Positions 12,136 to 24,143 of a DNA stretch of 64,000 nucleotides are shown piece by piece. The DNA is taken from contig NC_092797.1 in NCBI RefSeq assembly GCF_918797505.1, positions 44,428,157-44,492,156 on the forward strand. Direction: 5' to 3'. This DNA comes from Bemisia tabaci (Eukaryota; Arthropoda; Insecta; Hemiptera; Aleyrodidae). The notes below the pieces were generated by a model. It made no database searches. It was given only the letters and a program-made list of their open reading frames with translations, and had not been told where the DNA came from. The translations under genes were made by a program, and so were the position numbers. How positions within the stretch are numbered: position 1 is the first letter of the stretch; every line of letters starts with the position of its first letter.

Positions 12136-12576
12136 GGTGATTCGATAGATGCCATATTTTGTATTAGAACGGCATGCGATGTATAGCATCAATTGGTTCC
12201 ATTTTTTCAGCTACTCTTCGTTTTTCTCCAATTTTGAGGTCTGAATTCTGTTGTCAGGAGGTTAAAGCACTCACTTACCAATGCTAACAAAGAAATTCAA
12301 CGTAAGAAAGGCGTGGTTTTTTTAGAGAGAAAATATCGCTTTCGAGTGCAGTTTCGATATCAGTATCGAATGCGACGTTTTCTCTCTAAAAAAAACCACG
12401 CCTTTATTACGATGAATTTCTTTGTTGAAATTGGTAAGTGAGTGCTTTAGTCTCCTGACAACAGAATTGCGAACTCAAAATTGGAGAAAAATTACGAGTA
12501 GTTGAAAAAATGGAACCAATCAATTCGATATATCGCATGCCGTTCTGACACAAAATATGGCGTCCATCGAATCACC
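12136..12576. repeat. Family L foldback element (about 440 bp), TTAA-flanked
   Basis: Arms of about 200 bp begin GGTGATTCGATAGATGCCAT and end with the complement ...TCGAATCACC, each flanked by TTAA (12132-12135; 12577-12580 by my count). The inner arms include AGGCGTGGTTTTTTTAGAGA and its complement near 12310-12405. TTAA fits piggyBac- or Kolobok-type targeting. Confidence 0.7.
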
Positions 12577-13250
12577 TTAAACTCATGTTGCAATTGGCCA
12601 AACAGTATAAATCGATTGATCTGCCATTTACACCCACGTAAAAATATCGATTATAAGGGTGTTCGCGACGAGACCTTACGGATCGACTATCTTGGAGGGT
12701 CTCAAGTATTTCACCCAAACTTTATCAGAATTTTCAATTCGTTCACTGGTGTGATCATCCATATGAATACAAATGTTACAAAACTGTAAGAATTATGGTG
12801 AAAATTGTATTACGCAACACAGTTTTCAATATGTCTTACCGCCTGCCGCCGGATGATAGCCATAAGAAAATCTGGAGAAGTACTAATAAAAAATGTGATG
12901 GTTCAAGTCTGAATACATTTTTATATAACTTCGTCGCAAGAAAAATCATATCATTCCACTCTGTAACACTGAAGTAACTATCTCTAGGTCAGATTTTATT
13001 AAATTTGTTGTCAAACATCTTCAACTCATCTCAAAAAACTCATTTTCTTTGTAAAAAAAAGAGGAATTTATGAATAACTCGTTTGTATCAAACATCCATT
13101 TATTGATTTGTGTTCTTCAATATTTCGAAGCAAAGAATCTACCATTCAATACTATTTTCAGGAACAAGAATGACATACTTCCGCACTTTTTAAGCCTTTA
13201 AATTTCTCACTCCTTGTTCTCATATCCAATCAACAAAGCTCGGTAGGACA
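12577..13250. other. Unassigned stretch with family M fragment
   Basis: 12598-12690 resembles half of family M (AAATCGATTGATCTGCCATTTA, GGGTGTTCGCG). The rest is AT-rich with nothing recognisable. Confidence 0.3.
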
Positions 13251-13457
13251 CACTGGAAAAAAAGAATCTTAAGTTTGCCACCAAGAGGTATTTCTTCTTA
13301 AATTAAGAAGTTTGCTGATTAATATAAGCTACTTTTTAGCTTAACTCAAGCATTATTCTTCTTGTATCAGAAAAAATGCTTAAAGCAAGATAAAAAAAAT
13401 TCTTGGCGGCAAATTCAAGAATAATCAGGCTTGATCCAAGCTACTTTTTTCCCAGTG
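13251..13457. repeat. Family F MITE, copy 1 (207 bp)
   Basis: The ends CACTGGAAAAAAAGAATCTT and the complement CTTTTTTCCCAGTG pair, with GCCACCAAGA / TTGGCGGC inner pairing. It is highly similar to 44482-44693. Confidence 0.75.
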
Positions 13458-13783
13458 CAAAGCCTCTCACCGTATCAGTACCGAAGTAGGCAATAGTGAG
13501 GATCCAAGGTGCTAAAAGCTTGAAAATTCTCGTCTTTACCTCTGAAGTTTCCAAACTATAGATCATCAGGCTATTGCTTGAGCAATGATCAAGCAGGGGT
13601 GTACTAAAACGCAATCCTGAGAACGTTTTATGGGACAGCCAGGGACCAGGAATGGAAATGATGAGCCATGTGAATGCGGCTCACCGCGTGAGTCTCGTGT
13701 CTCGGTCCTCATCAGTTTATACGTGGAATGAGTAATAAACCGTCATAAGGTGGCTGCAATTCTCGAAGCCGCCTCTTTCGCTT

Positions 13784-14195
13784 CACTGAAAAAAAATTCT
13801 CTGCGTTTTTACCAAGGTCCGTTGGTACCTTTACCATCTCACTTTTTTACCAATTATTGATAATTTTACTAAGACAGACTGGTAAGCTTATACCTAACAA
13901 CCGGTATTTTAACTGTTTTTTCAGGTAAGAATACCACTTTTATTGGTAATCAATTCCCGGTAACTTTGCCATTTTATCTCGGTAATTCTACCACAGTCGA
14001 TAAAAAATATCGGCGTTTTTACCGGGGTCCAGAAAAATTACCGAGAAAGTCAATAATTTTACCGAGAAATCTCGGTAAAATTACCAATTCCAGAAATGGT
14101 AATTTTACCAAGAAAAAACTGGGATCAAATAGAACCCTGAATTCTTGATAATTTTACCCTTTTCTTAGTAAATACACCGATATTTTTTTCCAGTG
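13784..14195. repeat. Family H MITE, copy 1 (412 bp)
   Basis: Ends CACTGAAAAAAAATTCTCTG and TTTTTTTCCAGTG. The body is full of GGTAATTTTACC-like palindromic motifs. It is close to the copy at 39307-39719 over its full length. Confidence 0.8.
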
Positions 14196-14665
14196 TTATT
14201 CTATCCTTCTCATACCTCAAGATAAAAATCAAATATGCTTCCAACTTGTAAAATATTCAGTAAATGCTAGATTACCTAATTTGCAAGTATTTTATTTATT
14301 ATTTTTTTCCGAAGTTTTGGTACCTCTCTATGGTGTTGAAAATTTGCGAAATGCTAAAGATGGTGTTCACAGTCGCTTCTTAAACAGAACCTTTTCCGTG
14401 CGAGCCGCTTATTTAAAGTTTACACTTGGACGCTATTCACGCATTCATAGTTCCTCCGCATCATGGTTTCTTTTACAAAGGATACGTCTAATTTTGACTT
14501 TATTTTAATATTTTGGAAGATTATTTTTGACATGAACGGTTCTCAATGATTAGTTCGAGGCTGAAATTCTGATTTCTCCAAATTAACTCACCCATAATGG
14601 CCAAAATTTTACTTATAATATCGATCGTAGCCAAAATATTTTGTTACCTATTAGTAATAAGTGGA
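14196..14665. other. Unassigned AT-rich stretch
   Basis: Nothing recognisable. Confidence 0.3.
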
Positions 14666-14801
14666 CTGCATTTTGCAATTTGGACCTACAAATTCTGGCT
14701 CATCTGAAAAAACACTAATGTGCATAAGGAAACTAATGGCACCTACGTTGTTTTTAAACCGGGCCGGAATGTACAGTTCCTACTTGCAAAATGTAGTCCA
14801 G
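14664..14801. repeat. Family B MITE, copy (about 137 bp)
   Basis: Inverted ends GGACTGCATTTTGCAATTTGG and the complement ...TTGCAAAATGTAGTCC. The inner part GGAAACTAATGGCACC is shared with the 41.1-kb copy. Flanks suggest a short AGT duplication. Confidence 0.7.
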
Positions 14802-14967
14802 TTATCGTCCGCATTGCACAAAAGGTGAGAATCGACCCTAGCGGGGAACATTTGAGATTGAGACTCCGAAGGTTTTTACGTCAGACAACATCGAGTTACA
14901 TTTTTCCTTCCTCGAGAAAGGCTTTTAGCGGACCAAATTATCGGTGTATGCCTTGAGTGTCGCGTCG

Positions 14968-15204
14968 CACAGTGAATCGAGTCAATTAGAGAACGGACAT
15001 ACAATTTTTAACTAAAATTGCAAATTGTAATGTTTAATTCGTCACATTTTAAATTTTAAGTGCTGTTTCTGAGAGAAAATTTCACGAGGAGACCAATGGA
15101 GCCACTTTTAAGACCTCAAAGTTTTATATAAGCGGAGTTATAAGCTTTTAAAGTTTCCAAATTTTGTCCGACTTCTCTTAATGACTCAATCCATTGTGCG
15201 TCGG
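14968..15204. repeat. Family E element, uninterrupted
   Basis: Ends GCACAGTGAATCGAGTCAAT and ATGACTCAATCCATTGTGC. The body includes TTCACGAGGAGACCAATGGAGCC. About 235 bp, it gives the full-length reference for the interrupted copies. Confidence 0.65.
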
Positions 15205-17418
15205 TGGATCGCAAGTTTTTCTGCCGAATTTTGTCGCGCTTTTATCTTCATCCTGCGTCTCCGGTGACGCTCGTACATTCCGTTCACGAAAGTCTAAATC
15301 GAATGCAAAATGAAGCGTGCCAAGTTCATCCGATTTTTTTTGCTTGCCAATTTTTTGCGTCGTGGCAACTTTTATTTCTCCGATTTCGGAAGGTGGCTCC
15401 GATTTTCTAATCCAAGGACAGGCCCGTTGAACTTCGCGATGAACGCTCGTTCGGCTTGGGTTCGTTTGCCTTTTTCGTGTCAACGAGCGTCATATTTTTT
15501 GCTGTTCAAAAGGAGATTTCATCAGAAAAACGAACGCAACTTCGAGCTCTCGTGGTTCACATAACTGAACATTTCAGATTTTACCGCGTGTTTATGATAT
15601 AAATGATATCACAAACGAAGAAAAAAAACTCGGTTACACACGTGCTAAATAGTCCCGTCAAAAGCCATGCTTGAAGAAAAATTTGGACAGTGGACCTTAT
15701 TTTTCCACCTAAGTATGTAATTTAGCATTTATTTAAATTTGCATGTAATTCAAAAGATTTAAACGTCTCTTGTAGGTATTGAAACTGTCCACTTTCTTTT
15801 CTCTGGCTGTTTTCTGCAGTAGACCCATCTCAAAGAGTTGGTTCTTTCGTCTACTCGTGCTTTAAAATCAGCAAGGTATATGATTTGCCAGTCTATTAGG
15901 TGTCTCTTAAGATTCAAAAGAAGGAAAAACATTGTTGAAAAAATCTCCTCTGAACAAACAGAAACACGTCTCGGAAAAAATGTACTGAAGGTTGATTTTT
16001 CTTACTCTGCGTTGAAGTCTCCAAAGTGTATGATAAGCACATCTATTAAGGATCTCTTACAAGTAAAGAAAAGGAGACAAATATTTAAAATAACTTCTTC
16101 TACACAAACATGAGTCAAAGAATTTGAATGGTAAATGTGATAAAACTTGACATCAGTTTCTGATACATACCATAAACATTTCCCTGCTTGTGCCAATGCA
16201 CTATAAGGCCAACCCGTTACGGGGCAAAAAGTAAAAATAAAAATAAACATTTCCCTACAAGTAGGTAATCGCTATCATTATTTTCCATTATGTAAACAAA
16301 CTTCGATTATGGTCTGTCAGGGCATGATGGACGCTAATAATGAAAGATGAACAAAAGAAAATGGGATCGATGCATGAGTAATCGGACGGATATTGAGTTA
16401 TGAGTTTTAAGTCCAAGTTTGCTACTAATATGGCGCTGAAAGTCATTACACGGACGCATTGGAGCCAAACCGTGGCGGCGGCAGCTTTGACGGATCCGAG
16501 CTGCACGGTAGCGAGCTGCAGATATTTTGTAATTTGTCTAATGAACCGCAATGGCTCCATAAATTTAAACGTCGCCTCGCCCATCAACCAATTTTGTCGC
16601 AACTCCGTCACTTGCCGATGTTGCCATTCATTATTGAGAACGGTTCGATTTATTTACGCCAGGATCCTTATCAATCAAATTAATTCCAATATCGATTGTT
16701 CGTGATTGACTTTCTTAGAGATGACATTTGGACGCAACAAAACGTGATTACGTGATGTCTGTTTTGCATACTTACACAAATGAAGGCGCTTTTTATTTTT
16801 TCACGCAGAGCCAAACTTATGGCACTTAGGTATGCTATTTTGCAGAACCTGAGTAGATTTTTTGCATTTTGCATTATGATCCTGATTCATAATCTGCACA
16901 AGTGACTGCTCGATAACAAACTTGAACTTTCAGAGGCTTCCCTATCTCACCACATTGCTCATGACGGTGGCTCGTTGAAACTCAGCTGAATAGAACATAT
17001 TTGGGTGCAGTTTTCGTTATTCCTTCAGTGAATGAGTTTTTTCTGTTTTTTCTGTTTTTTTTTTTTTTTTTTTTTTTTTTTTGGCAACTGTACCTTATTC
17101 TAAAAGCTTTTAATGGTATCTATTCTCTTCAATTGCTTTTTGAAAAACATACCCGACACTAAGAGAAAACATAACTCAAAATTTTGTTTATTACCTACAG
17201 GAAACAAATATTGCATGCTTTGTGTCGACTCTAGGGTCACTTAGTTTTTTCCAATGTTTTCCAAAAACGTGCGCAGAGGCCGCAACCTTAAGTCGTACAA
17301 TCCCATCCTTGTACACACAGTAATCGCGCACACTTTGAAGAGCCACCAGCAGACTTTGACTCACAGAGATGACAGATCTCACAGATCTCACAGAGATGAC
17401 AAGACATTGCTCTGATGT
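15205..17418. other. Unassigned 2.2-kb stretch
   Basis: Two copies of a motif like CTGCGTTGAAGTCTCCAAAG and a diverged relative (about 15850, 16005), and a T-run at about 17057-17082. ORFs on both strands near 15200-15560 and 16290-16705 overlap each other and look like shadows. No gene supported. Confidence 0.3.
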
Positions 17419-18131
17419 GGAGTACCTGTATAGCGAGAGTATGGACAGATTGCTTCATGTCCGGCGGTCTTAAAGCCCAAAAGTGCAGCCATCCTTCTAA
17501 CCAACTTCTAACACACAAAATTTCACTGCCAGTCTGCAAATTCCAATTCTAACCAAGATGGCCAAGAATGCACAGAAATGAGCGTTCTTCCGCAAAAATG
17601 AGTAAATTTATGCAAAAACTGAGTCAAATATGTGCTTTATAAACGACGGTTCGTGACAATAGTATTGGTAAATCGTTCTATATAATTGAAATTCATAGAT
17701 TGGCTGCATTTCTGGGCCCTAGAGTCCCTTTACACTGAGAGTCAAGACAACACCCCCTCATGGAGTCACAAACGGGAATAAAGATTACAGAAATTGAACG
17801 TTTTTCGTAATCTTTGATCGGCCCATTCTCAAATTCCCTTCTCCGTTCCTTCTCTCATTCCGTTTGTTCCTTGCCGAACCCGTAATTCCCTGGTCCATTC
17901 CAGAATATAATCTTTGCAGTCGGTGAAAATGTAATCTTTATCCCCGTTTGTGACACTGTGAAGGCCCTAAAATACGGGAACCCATCAGAAATGGATTCAC
18001 ATTGTCTTGACTCTCAGTATAAAGGGACTCTACTGGGCCCTAATTCTATTCGCGGCAGCATCGGTGAAGGCCTGATGGATTTTCGGAGTTTTACATCTGT
18101 CCATACTCTCGCTATACAGGTACAATACTCT
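17419..18131. repeat. Family N element interrupted by family D
   Basis: The ends are close to GGAGTACCTGTATAGCGAGA and the complement CTCGCTATACAGGTA. Removing the inserted D copy and its duplication leaves about 392 bp, matching 57860-58242. Inner segments GCCAAGATGGTTAG-like and TGCAGCCA match that copy. Confidence 0.75.
17720..18032. repeat. Family D MITE, copy 2 (313 bp)
   Basis: TAGAGTCC...GGACTCTA ends with an exact 8-bp duplication CTGGGCCC (17712-17719 and 18033-18040). Confidence 0.85.
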
Positions 18132-18239
18132 GGATGTAGTTTTGGATCAGCCCATTTTTCTTTTCTGCCACTGACGGCAACAGCGTTGACCGCCGAAAGA
18201 TCAGTGAGGATCATTGCTGATTGTGCAAAAATGCATTTG

Positions 18240-18580
18240 ACCTATTCCGCTGCTCACCGGGTTACCGCAGCGGCGTCGCGGGTTGGAGCCCGCCCCCGAA
18301 ATAACGTGCACTGCCACTACCGAGCAAACCAATTTCGTGAACAATCACCCTGCTCTCACGCCTTATTACCGCCCGACAAAGTGTCGGATCAAATTAACCC
18401 GGGATCAATGGCACGTTACACAACGTACCCCCGCGTTTTATGTCCGTTCAAGGACGAAACAGAACTCGAGATGTCATCGGCTACTCTTGTCCGCGTAAGT
18501 CCGGTTTTGAACTGCGGAGTGTCTGAAATTCTGAGGAGGGGGCTGTTCGGAACAACCCCCCTCCTCCGCGGTCCGCGAAA
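18240..18580. other. GC-rich island, function unknown
   Basis: GC/CpG-rich, open on both strands. A plus ORF running through it starts inside repeat DNA (17958-18644), so I do not take it as a gene. An AGGGGGCTGTTCGG..CCCCCCTCC hairpin lies near 18535-18565. Confidence 0.35.
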
Positions 18581-18700
18581 GGTTTTGAGGACCGTGACTC
18601 CTATGCTCATGCTCTCTGTCACTCAAGAAAATCAATTTATCTAAATACTACCTAATTAAATTAATAATCACATGCAATAATTAGCTCTTATTCAAAAGAA

Positions 18701-18931
18701 CACTGGAAAAAGAAACACATTTGATCTAGAGTCCAGACTCTTGAAAACGTTGACAAGAAAAAAATACTCTTGATTCAATCGGATTTTTGCTTGAATCAAA
18801 ACGAAATCCGCTTAAAATAAGAGGCTTGGTTGTTGATTTAGGCTAGATTCTGATTGAATCAAGAGTAATTTTTCTTGTCAATGTTTTTAAGAGTCTGGAC
18901 TCTAGATACAATGTGTTTTTTTTTTCCAGTG
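18701..18931. repeat. Family G MITE, copy 1 (231 bp)
   Basis: Ends CACTGGAAAAAGAAACACAT and the complement. Arms include GATCTAGAGTCCAGACTCTT, GACAAGAAAAA and CTTGATTCAATC, pairing over nearly the whole length. Confidence 0.8.
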
Positions 18932-19019
18932 AAATTTCAAATTGAAACCAGTTTTTCAACGAAATTTGTCCGATCTCGATGTTTGCATACTCAAGGTATA
19001 GATTCACCTTAAACCCTGA

Positions 19020-19340
19020 ACCGGGCGGGTGATTCGCAGTCACGGTTGAGGCTCGGCGCCACCAGGGAGCAGCACGAGCGGGGGGCTGCGGCGCGCGGAG
19101 CCGGAAGCTGGGGCGGCGTGGCGTGGGGACTGGTCTATTACTGAGACATTACTCTTCCTGAAATGCGTATATTAATGAGCGGCACCGGGCACAGACACCG
19201 GCAGACCTGGATGTGAATGTGGATGTGGATCTGGCCGGCGTGAGATAAGCCACGCGCATGCGCCAAGTGGACAAGTGGTGCAAGTGAGCAAGTGCCGCGC
19301 GCGTCGCTCGTTGACAGTGAAAGTGCAGGAATCCGATCCA
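19020..19340. other. GC-rich island, function unknown
   Basis: Very GC-rich, with GCGGCGCGCGGAGCC and a GATGTGGATGTG-type short repeat near 19210-19235. No convincing ORF. Confidence 0.35.
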
Positions 19341-19434
19341 GGGGGCCGCGAGCCTTCCATTGTTGCCAGGACGCCTTTCGAAATGACGTCATACTGCTTA
19401 CTGCCACTCGGAGGCGATGTTCTATACTGCCGCA

Positions 19435-19685
19435 TGCCGTGCTAAGGAAAAACGCCGTATGAACCTTCGGTCGTTGCCAAATTTCCATTTATAAGACAAA
19501 AATTTCCTGGTAAACTTATGAGTATTTTTCTTCTAATTTTTCAAATAATTTTGCTTGCAATTTCACCTGAAGTTCCTGAAAATTTCAAGGGAAACTATTC
19601 ATACATTTTCTAAAAAATAGATATTTTATTGAAGGAAATTTGGCAACTCTCGAATGTTCATACGGCGTTCTTTCTCACTTTAGGG
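19435..19685. repeat. Family A MITE
   Basis: Left end TGCCGTGCTAAGGAAAAACG and right end GGAAATTTGGCAACTCTCGA then CATACGGCGTTC. The last dozen bases have diverged. Confidence 0.75.
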
Positions 19686-19715
19686 ACCCCGCACTAGCAA
19701 GCATATCCTCGGTTT

Positions 19716-19932
19716 ATGTCCGTAACCACTTATCTGGTTTGCGATGTTTGAAAATCTCCGCTCCTATTTTACTTTGGTACAGGAGAACAAATCGAAACCA
19801 TTCCTTGCAGTTTTTGCAGAATATTCATTACACAGTGACAAAAAATCACGACAGTTTTTGAGAAGTTTTCCATGTGAAAAATAGAGTATGGTAGAAAGTC
19901 TGCAACCCGAGATGCATAGTTGGGCACTTAGA
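19716..19932. repeat. Family C element
   Basis: Blocks GTAACCACTTATCTGGTTTG, CTCCGCTCCTATTTTACTTT, GCAGAATATTC, ATCACGACAGTTTTTGAGAA and AGTCTGCAACCCGAG occur in the same order as other C copies. Confidence 0.65.
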
Positions 19933-20015
19933 TCGCCAGTAAGGTTCTTTTCCACTGACTGGAGGTTCATGGATGTGCAAGAATTGTTGACAGTGGCGTT
20001 TCAAAAATCGTCGCA

Positions 20016-20160
20016 CGGAGAAAAAAACTTAGTGCAGGGGACTCAAAGTTCAAGTCATTTGGATCCCTGATATTTTTGGACCGTGTATCCGGAAGCATGG
20101 GGTGCAGCTGCCGAAGTTCGGGTCACACATCTGAAGTACTTCGGTAATACGGTTGACTCC
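20016..20160. repeat. Truncated family K-like element
   Basis: Begins CACGGAGAAAAAAACTTAGTG and carries GAAGTTCGGGTCACACATCT, GAAGTACTTCGG. The right arm is missing. Confidence 0.5.
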
Positions 20161-20456
20161 ATAAAAGTTTCAACCGAGGCTCCGAAATCCTGTAGAAGTA
20201 AGACATAGAAGTTTGCTGACAGTTTTGAACACTTTGGAGACTTAAACGCAGCGTAAGAAAAATCAACCAATTGCTTTAATTATTTAATTTCATGAAACTG
20301 CATTGTTGGGGGTTAGTTTGCAGACAACCACCAATTCTACTGAAGAATAATGATGTGCCTTCAATAAATCGATTGCCAAAACCAATTCGGTGTATTGATT
20401 CCCATTTCTCTAAAACTTGGAGTCAGGCGTCTAGCTTCGCGTAACATATAGACTTA

Positions 20457-20640
20457 GGGGCCGTTCTTGAAATATATCACTCTAAAAACTGGATCCTTTG
20501 ACCCCCCCCCCTTTTTCCCCGTAACTCACGCACGCGAGGCAGTTTTCCCCCTCGCCTCTATCAAATATGTAGCGCTGCTATTGACCCTTCTCTCCCCCAG
20601 ACTCCCTTAAACTTTAAAGAGTTCTGTTCTAGCACTACTA
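20457..20640. repeat. Fragment beginning GGGGCCGTTCTTGAAATA
   Basis: GC- and C-run-rich segment with a GGGGCCGTTCTTGAAATAT start. That kind of start is common in dispersed animal repeats; no second copy is seen here. Confidence 0.3.
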
Positions 20641-20738
20641 CTCAACTTATAAATGAGATATTGGCAATTTCTATATTCGTTGAATCAAACTTTTTTTCAA
20701 AACCATCGAACTCTTAAGTCAAATCAGGTACAAAACGG

Positions 20739-20782
20739 CGACTCTCGAATGTCCATACGGCGTTCTTCCTTAGCACGGTAGT
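20739..20782. repeat. Family A right-end fragment
   Basis: CGACTCTCGAATGTCCATAC, GGCGTTCTTCCTTAGCACGG; no left half nearby. Confidence 0.6.
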
Positions 20783-21321
20783 ATAGGTGTACGGGCAAGA
20801 AAAGCCAGAACGCCTTCAACTTAACCAGCATGCAATCCGGCCATCCTCAGAGTACGAATAGTTGTATTAAGGCGCTAGTAGCAAATGCACGTCGCGTCGT
20901 GTTTCTTAGCTGATCGTAATATAGTATGTAGCAGTTATTTGAAAGAAAATTCATACAAAGGATCTACAAAGCGGTAAGAATGAATAACAGATTATCAGAA
21001 ACAACACAGAAATTGACCTATTTGAGTTGATCAGATGTATTTCGATTGGCATTGAAAGAGATTTTCCTTAAACAAGCTACCTCAACGAAATCTCTCAATA
21101 TTTTTTGAAATAAGTTTCATTTCAATGGCCAATTTGACTCAAGTTGTTTTTGAATTTTTGTCCAAGCAAAAAGTTCGATTTTACTGATTGTAACGTAACG
21201 TATAAAAGCTAGTTTCCATCTTTTTATTCGTTTTTGGCTGTTTCGAACGCAATCGACGTTTTCTGCGTCAATCTTTGAGGATGACACAAATCCTGCAGTG
21301 TCCATATGCTCACCTTGCCTA

Positions 21322-21575
21322 CTGCCGTGCTAAGGAATAATGCTGTACAAACCTTTAGACGTTGCCTTATTTCCTTTAATAAAAACAATTTCCCAGAAAA
21401 ATTGTGGATTTTTTTCTTCGATATTTTCAGAATATTTTGTTCGTGATTTAATCTAAAATATATAAAATTTACGAAGAAAAATATGCATATATTTCTTTAA
21501 AAATGCCTACTCTATTGGAAAGATTTGGCTACGTCTGAAGGCTCATACGGCGTTTTTATTTAGGACAGCTGCAGT
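21322..21575. repeat. Family A MITE
   Basis: Left CTGCCGTGCTAAGGAATAAT; right TTTGGCTACGTCTGAAGGCT, CATACGGCGTTTTTA. Confidence 0.75.
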
Positions 21576-21639
21576 CTTAAGGGGTCCATCTTAGTCCATT
21601 CTTAAGGGGGTAGAAAATACCAATCCGTCGATCGTCGTC

Positions 21640-21910
21640 GAGTATCAACGGGGAGGAGAATGCCGTTTCAGGCCACGCGGCAACCAGGTGGTGGAGACCG
21701 GACGTCCGAGGTCCCAAGTGCGGACGTTGACGTCCGACGTCAGGCGCCCGCGGGTTCGTTGGCGCGTGGCGTGGCGCGCGGCCGCGGTGGCCATATCTTC
21801 TCCTTGACGGCCTTGACAAGGATACGCAACGCGCATCGTGTGAATATTTTAATTTTTACCGTCCGCACTCATCTCGATCTGGGACGTCGCAACTCGCCTT
21901 CGCTCCGGTC
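21640..21910. other. GC-rich island, function unknown
   Basis: CpG-rich with repeated GGACGT/GACGTC motifs (about 21700-21740) and a GCGTGGCGTGGCGCGCGGCC run. Open on both strands, no recognisable peptide. Confidence 0.35.
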
Positions 21911-22144
21911 CCAGTGGAGAAGTTCGAAAGTTGACGGCACTGTTTTTCCTCCGTTTACATATATGTTAAACAATCGATTATGACATCCTGCCTCGCCTAA
22001 AATCGATATGTTCAAGGGATTTAAATGGAGAAAAACAGTGTTGCCAACTTGCAAAATTGCCACTGTTCAGCACTACCTCTCATCCTGCGTGCATATCGCT
22101 ACCCAGCCCTCTCCATATTACGTGTGTTGAGATTTAGGTCTAGG

Positions 22145-22397
22145 CTGCCGTGCTAAGGAAAAACGCCGCATGAGCCCTCAGACGTTGCCAAATTTCCCCT
22201 GGCAAATCATTAATTTTCAAGAATTTTTTTAAACATTTGTCTGTCAATTTCTGAGATAATTTTTTTTGCGATTTGATCTAAAACTTCTGAGAATTTCAAG
22301 GAAAAACATTCATGATTTTCCTCAAAAATAAATATTTTATCGGAGGAAATTTGGCAACTCTCGAATGTTCATACGGCGTTCTTCCTTAGCACGGCAG
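22145..22397. repeat. Family A MITE
   Basis: Left CTGCCGTGCTAAGGAAAAAC; right GGCAACTCTCGAATGTTCAT, CTTCCTTAGCACGGCAG. Both ends intact. Confidence 0.85.
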
Positions 22398-23605
22398 TGG
22401 GGTCATATTCATTCATAGTATTTCCTTAAATAGTTATTTTCCTTAGGAAGGCAAATGGTTTAAATTGTGACTAAAAAGGCCTTTAAAATAACCTCATTTC
22501 ACAACCCTGCAACCACATACATTATGCAGCCCCCAAGCGAAATTCAACATTGAATTTTGGGAATTTGAATAAGGGGTTGTTAACAACTTACGTAATGTTC
22601 TAGGGGCAACAGGAGAGGTCCAGGAGAGCGTTACGCCATGTTGCATGTCAAAGGATATGGACCTACGGTACAAAAGCGTTACAAAGGGGAGAGGAGGTCA
22701 AAAATGCCCAAAAATGCGTTATTTTGTTTATGAACGCTCTTATGTAAAAAAAGGCAAATTTAAAAAAACAGAGTTAAAGTATCTAGCACTTGCCTACAGC
22801 TGGGCTACAACTGGATAAAACTGGATGAAACCGGTAAAGAGCAGGTTAAGACTGTGGAGGAGATTATTGACTGCAACATTTAACAATTGTTACGCAGCAT
22901 TGAACTTTAAGGTTTCAGCTGATTCATGAAATTCATTCCTTTGATTGTGAGTTTCATGAAAAACAATTCAGTCTCCATTTAAAAAATTAATAATTACAGC
23001 TTTAACAGAAGAAAATGCCCAATTTTTCACGCCGAAGCTAAATAAGTTGAAGCTGTCTACGCACGTAAACAATATGAAAAAATTGTTGATTTAAGTGTCT
23101 AAAATGTGTAATACCTTTGCACATATAGACTGAAATTTCTGAAACAAGTCTGCTTTTTAGAGGGTGATAATGACTAGACACAGTTTTGCAAGTACAACTG
23201 CATGAGACTGAGCCAGCATCGAGACGCACCTTGAATTCGCTCCAAAGTTCCTGGCCGTAAGTTTAGCCTGCATTGAACTTGAACGAAAAAGTCTGGGAAT
23301 TCCTGCCGGTATGTAGCACAATAAATGGTTGCCGGACTATTGCAAATTCCTTCCTTTATCCTCACCTGACAAATGAGAAAAATGACAGTTTCATATCGGA
23401 CACGGCAACGATAAATTTCGAATGGTTGCCAAATGGCATAAAAAAGAAGTAGTTTCTGTCTGATACACGTAGAATTTGCAAATTTCAGCGTAAATCTGTT
23501 CGTTCAAAGTGGCCAGCCGTTGCGAAGCTCGTTTAAGTAGGGAACTCCCCCTTCCTTGCCACCGCATATCTTGGTTGGTGAAGGTTTTTGGCGGATCTAG
23601 AAAGT
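22398..23605. other. Unassigned stretch
   Basis: No exon or repeat family recognised. Confidence 0.3.
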
Positions 23606-23905
23606 TGGCAGCATTGCTTTATCCCCATTTAAACCTATGTAAATGAATCGATTTTCTGAGGGTCCAGGTGCTCCGAGATGAATCGATTGTTCAGCACGGA
23701 TTTAAATGGAAGAATTACATTGTTGCCAACCTCGTGGAGCCGCCTCTGCTTTTGGCCAGCGCGGGAGTAGCGGCTCCGGGACTCCGCCCGCCTCTCCCAC
23801 GACATCGATAGCGGCGCTCGAGTACGTAACAGTAACGATCGAACTGACACAACACTTTCACAATCGTTCCTTAAAGTTGCTCGCCGAACGCCGAACGCTG
23901 GACCG
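23605..23905. repeat. Family M-like foldback plus GC-rich flank
   Basis: GTTGGCAGCATTG...ATTTAAACC and the complement GATTTAAATGGAAG...TTGCCAAC form arms around TCGATTTTCTGAGGGTCCAG (about 23606-23735). The following 170 bp are GC-rich with no clear ORF. Confidence 0.4.
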
Positions 23906-24143
23906 ATGACGATGAAGCCGCAGACCCAACCGCTTTGCTCTCAGACCGAAAAAACCCAATCCCGGAGTTGCCGCTTCGAGGCCGGGTTTGACATTTTTTT
24001 TCTTCGCTTAACGCAGATAATTTAAAATGATTTTTTTAAGATAAAGTATTTACGCTCTTGCACGTTAATAGAAAATTTGTAGGTGTCTGAAATTTGATGA
24101 ATTTCGTGTTTAAGTGGAAACTACTGAGTGAACTGACCGCGAG

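Noticed and set aside
17958..18644. 228-codon plus-strand ORF
   Set aside because: It begins inside a family D MITE, crosses a family N remnant and then a GC-rich island; no domain or exon signals.
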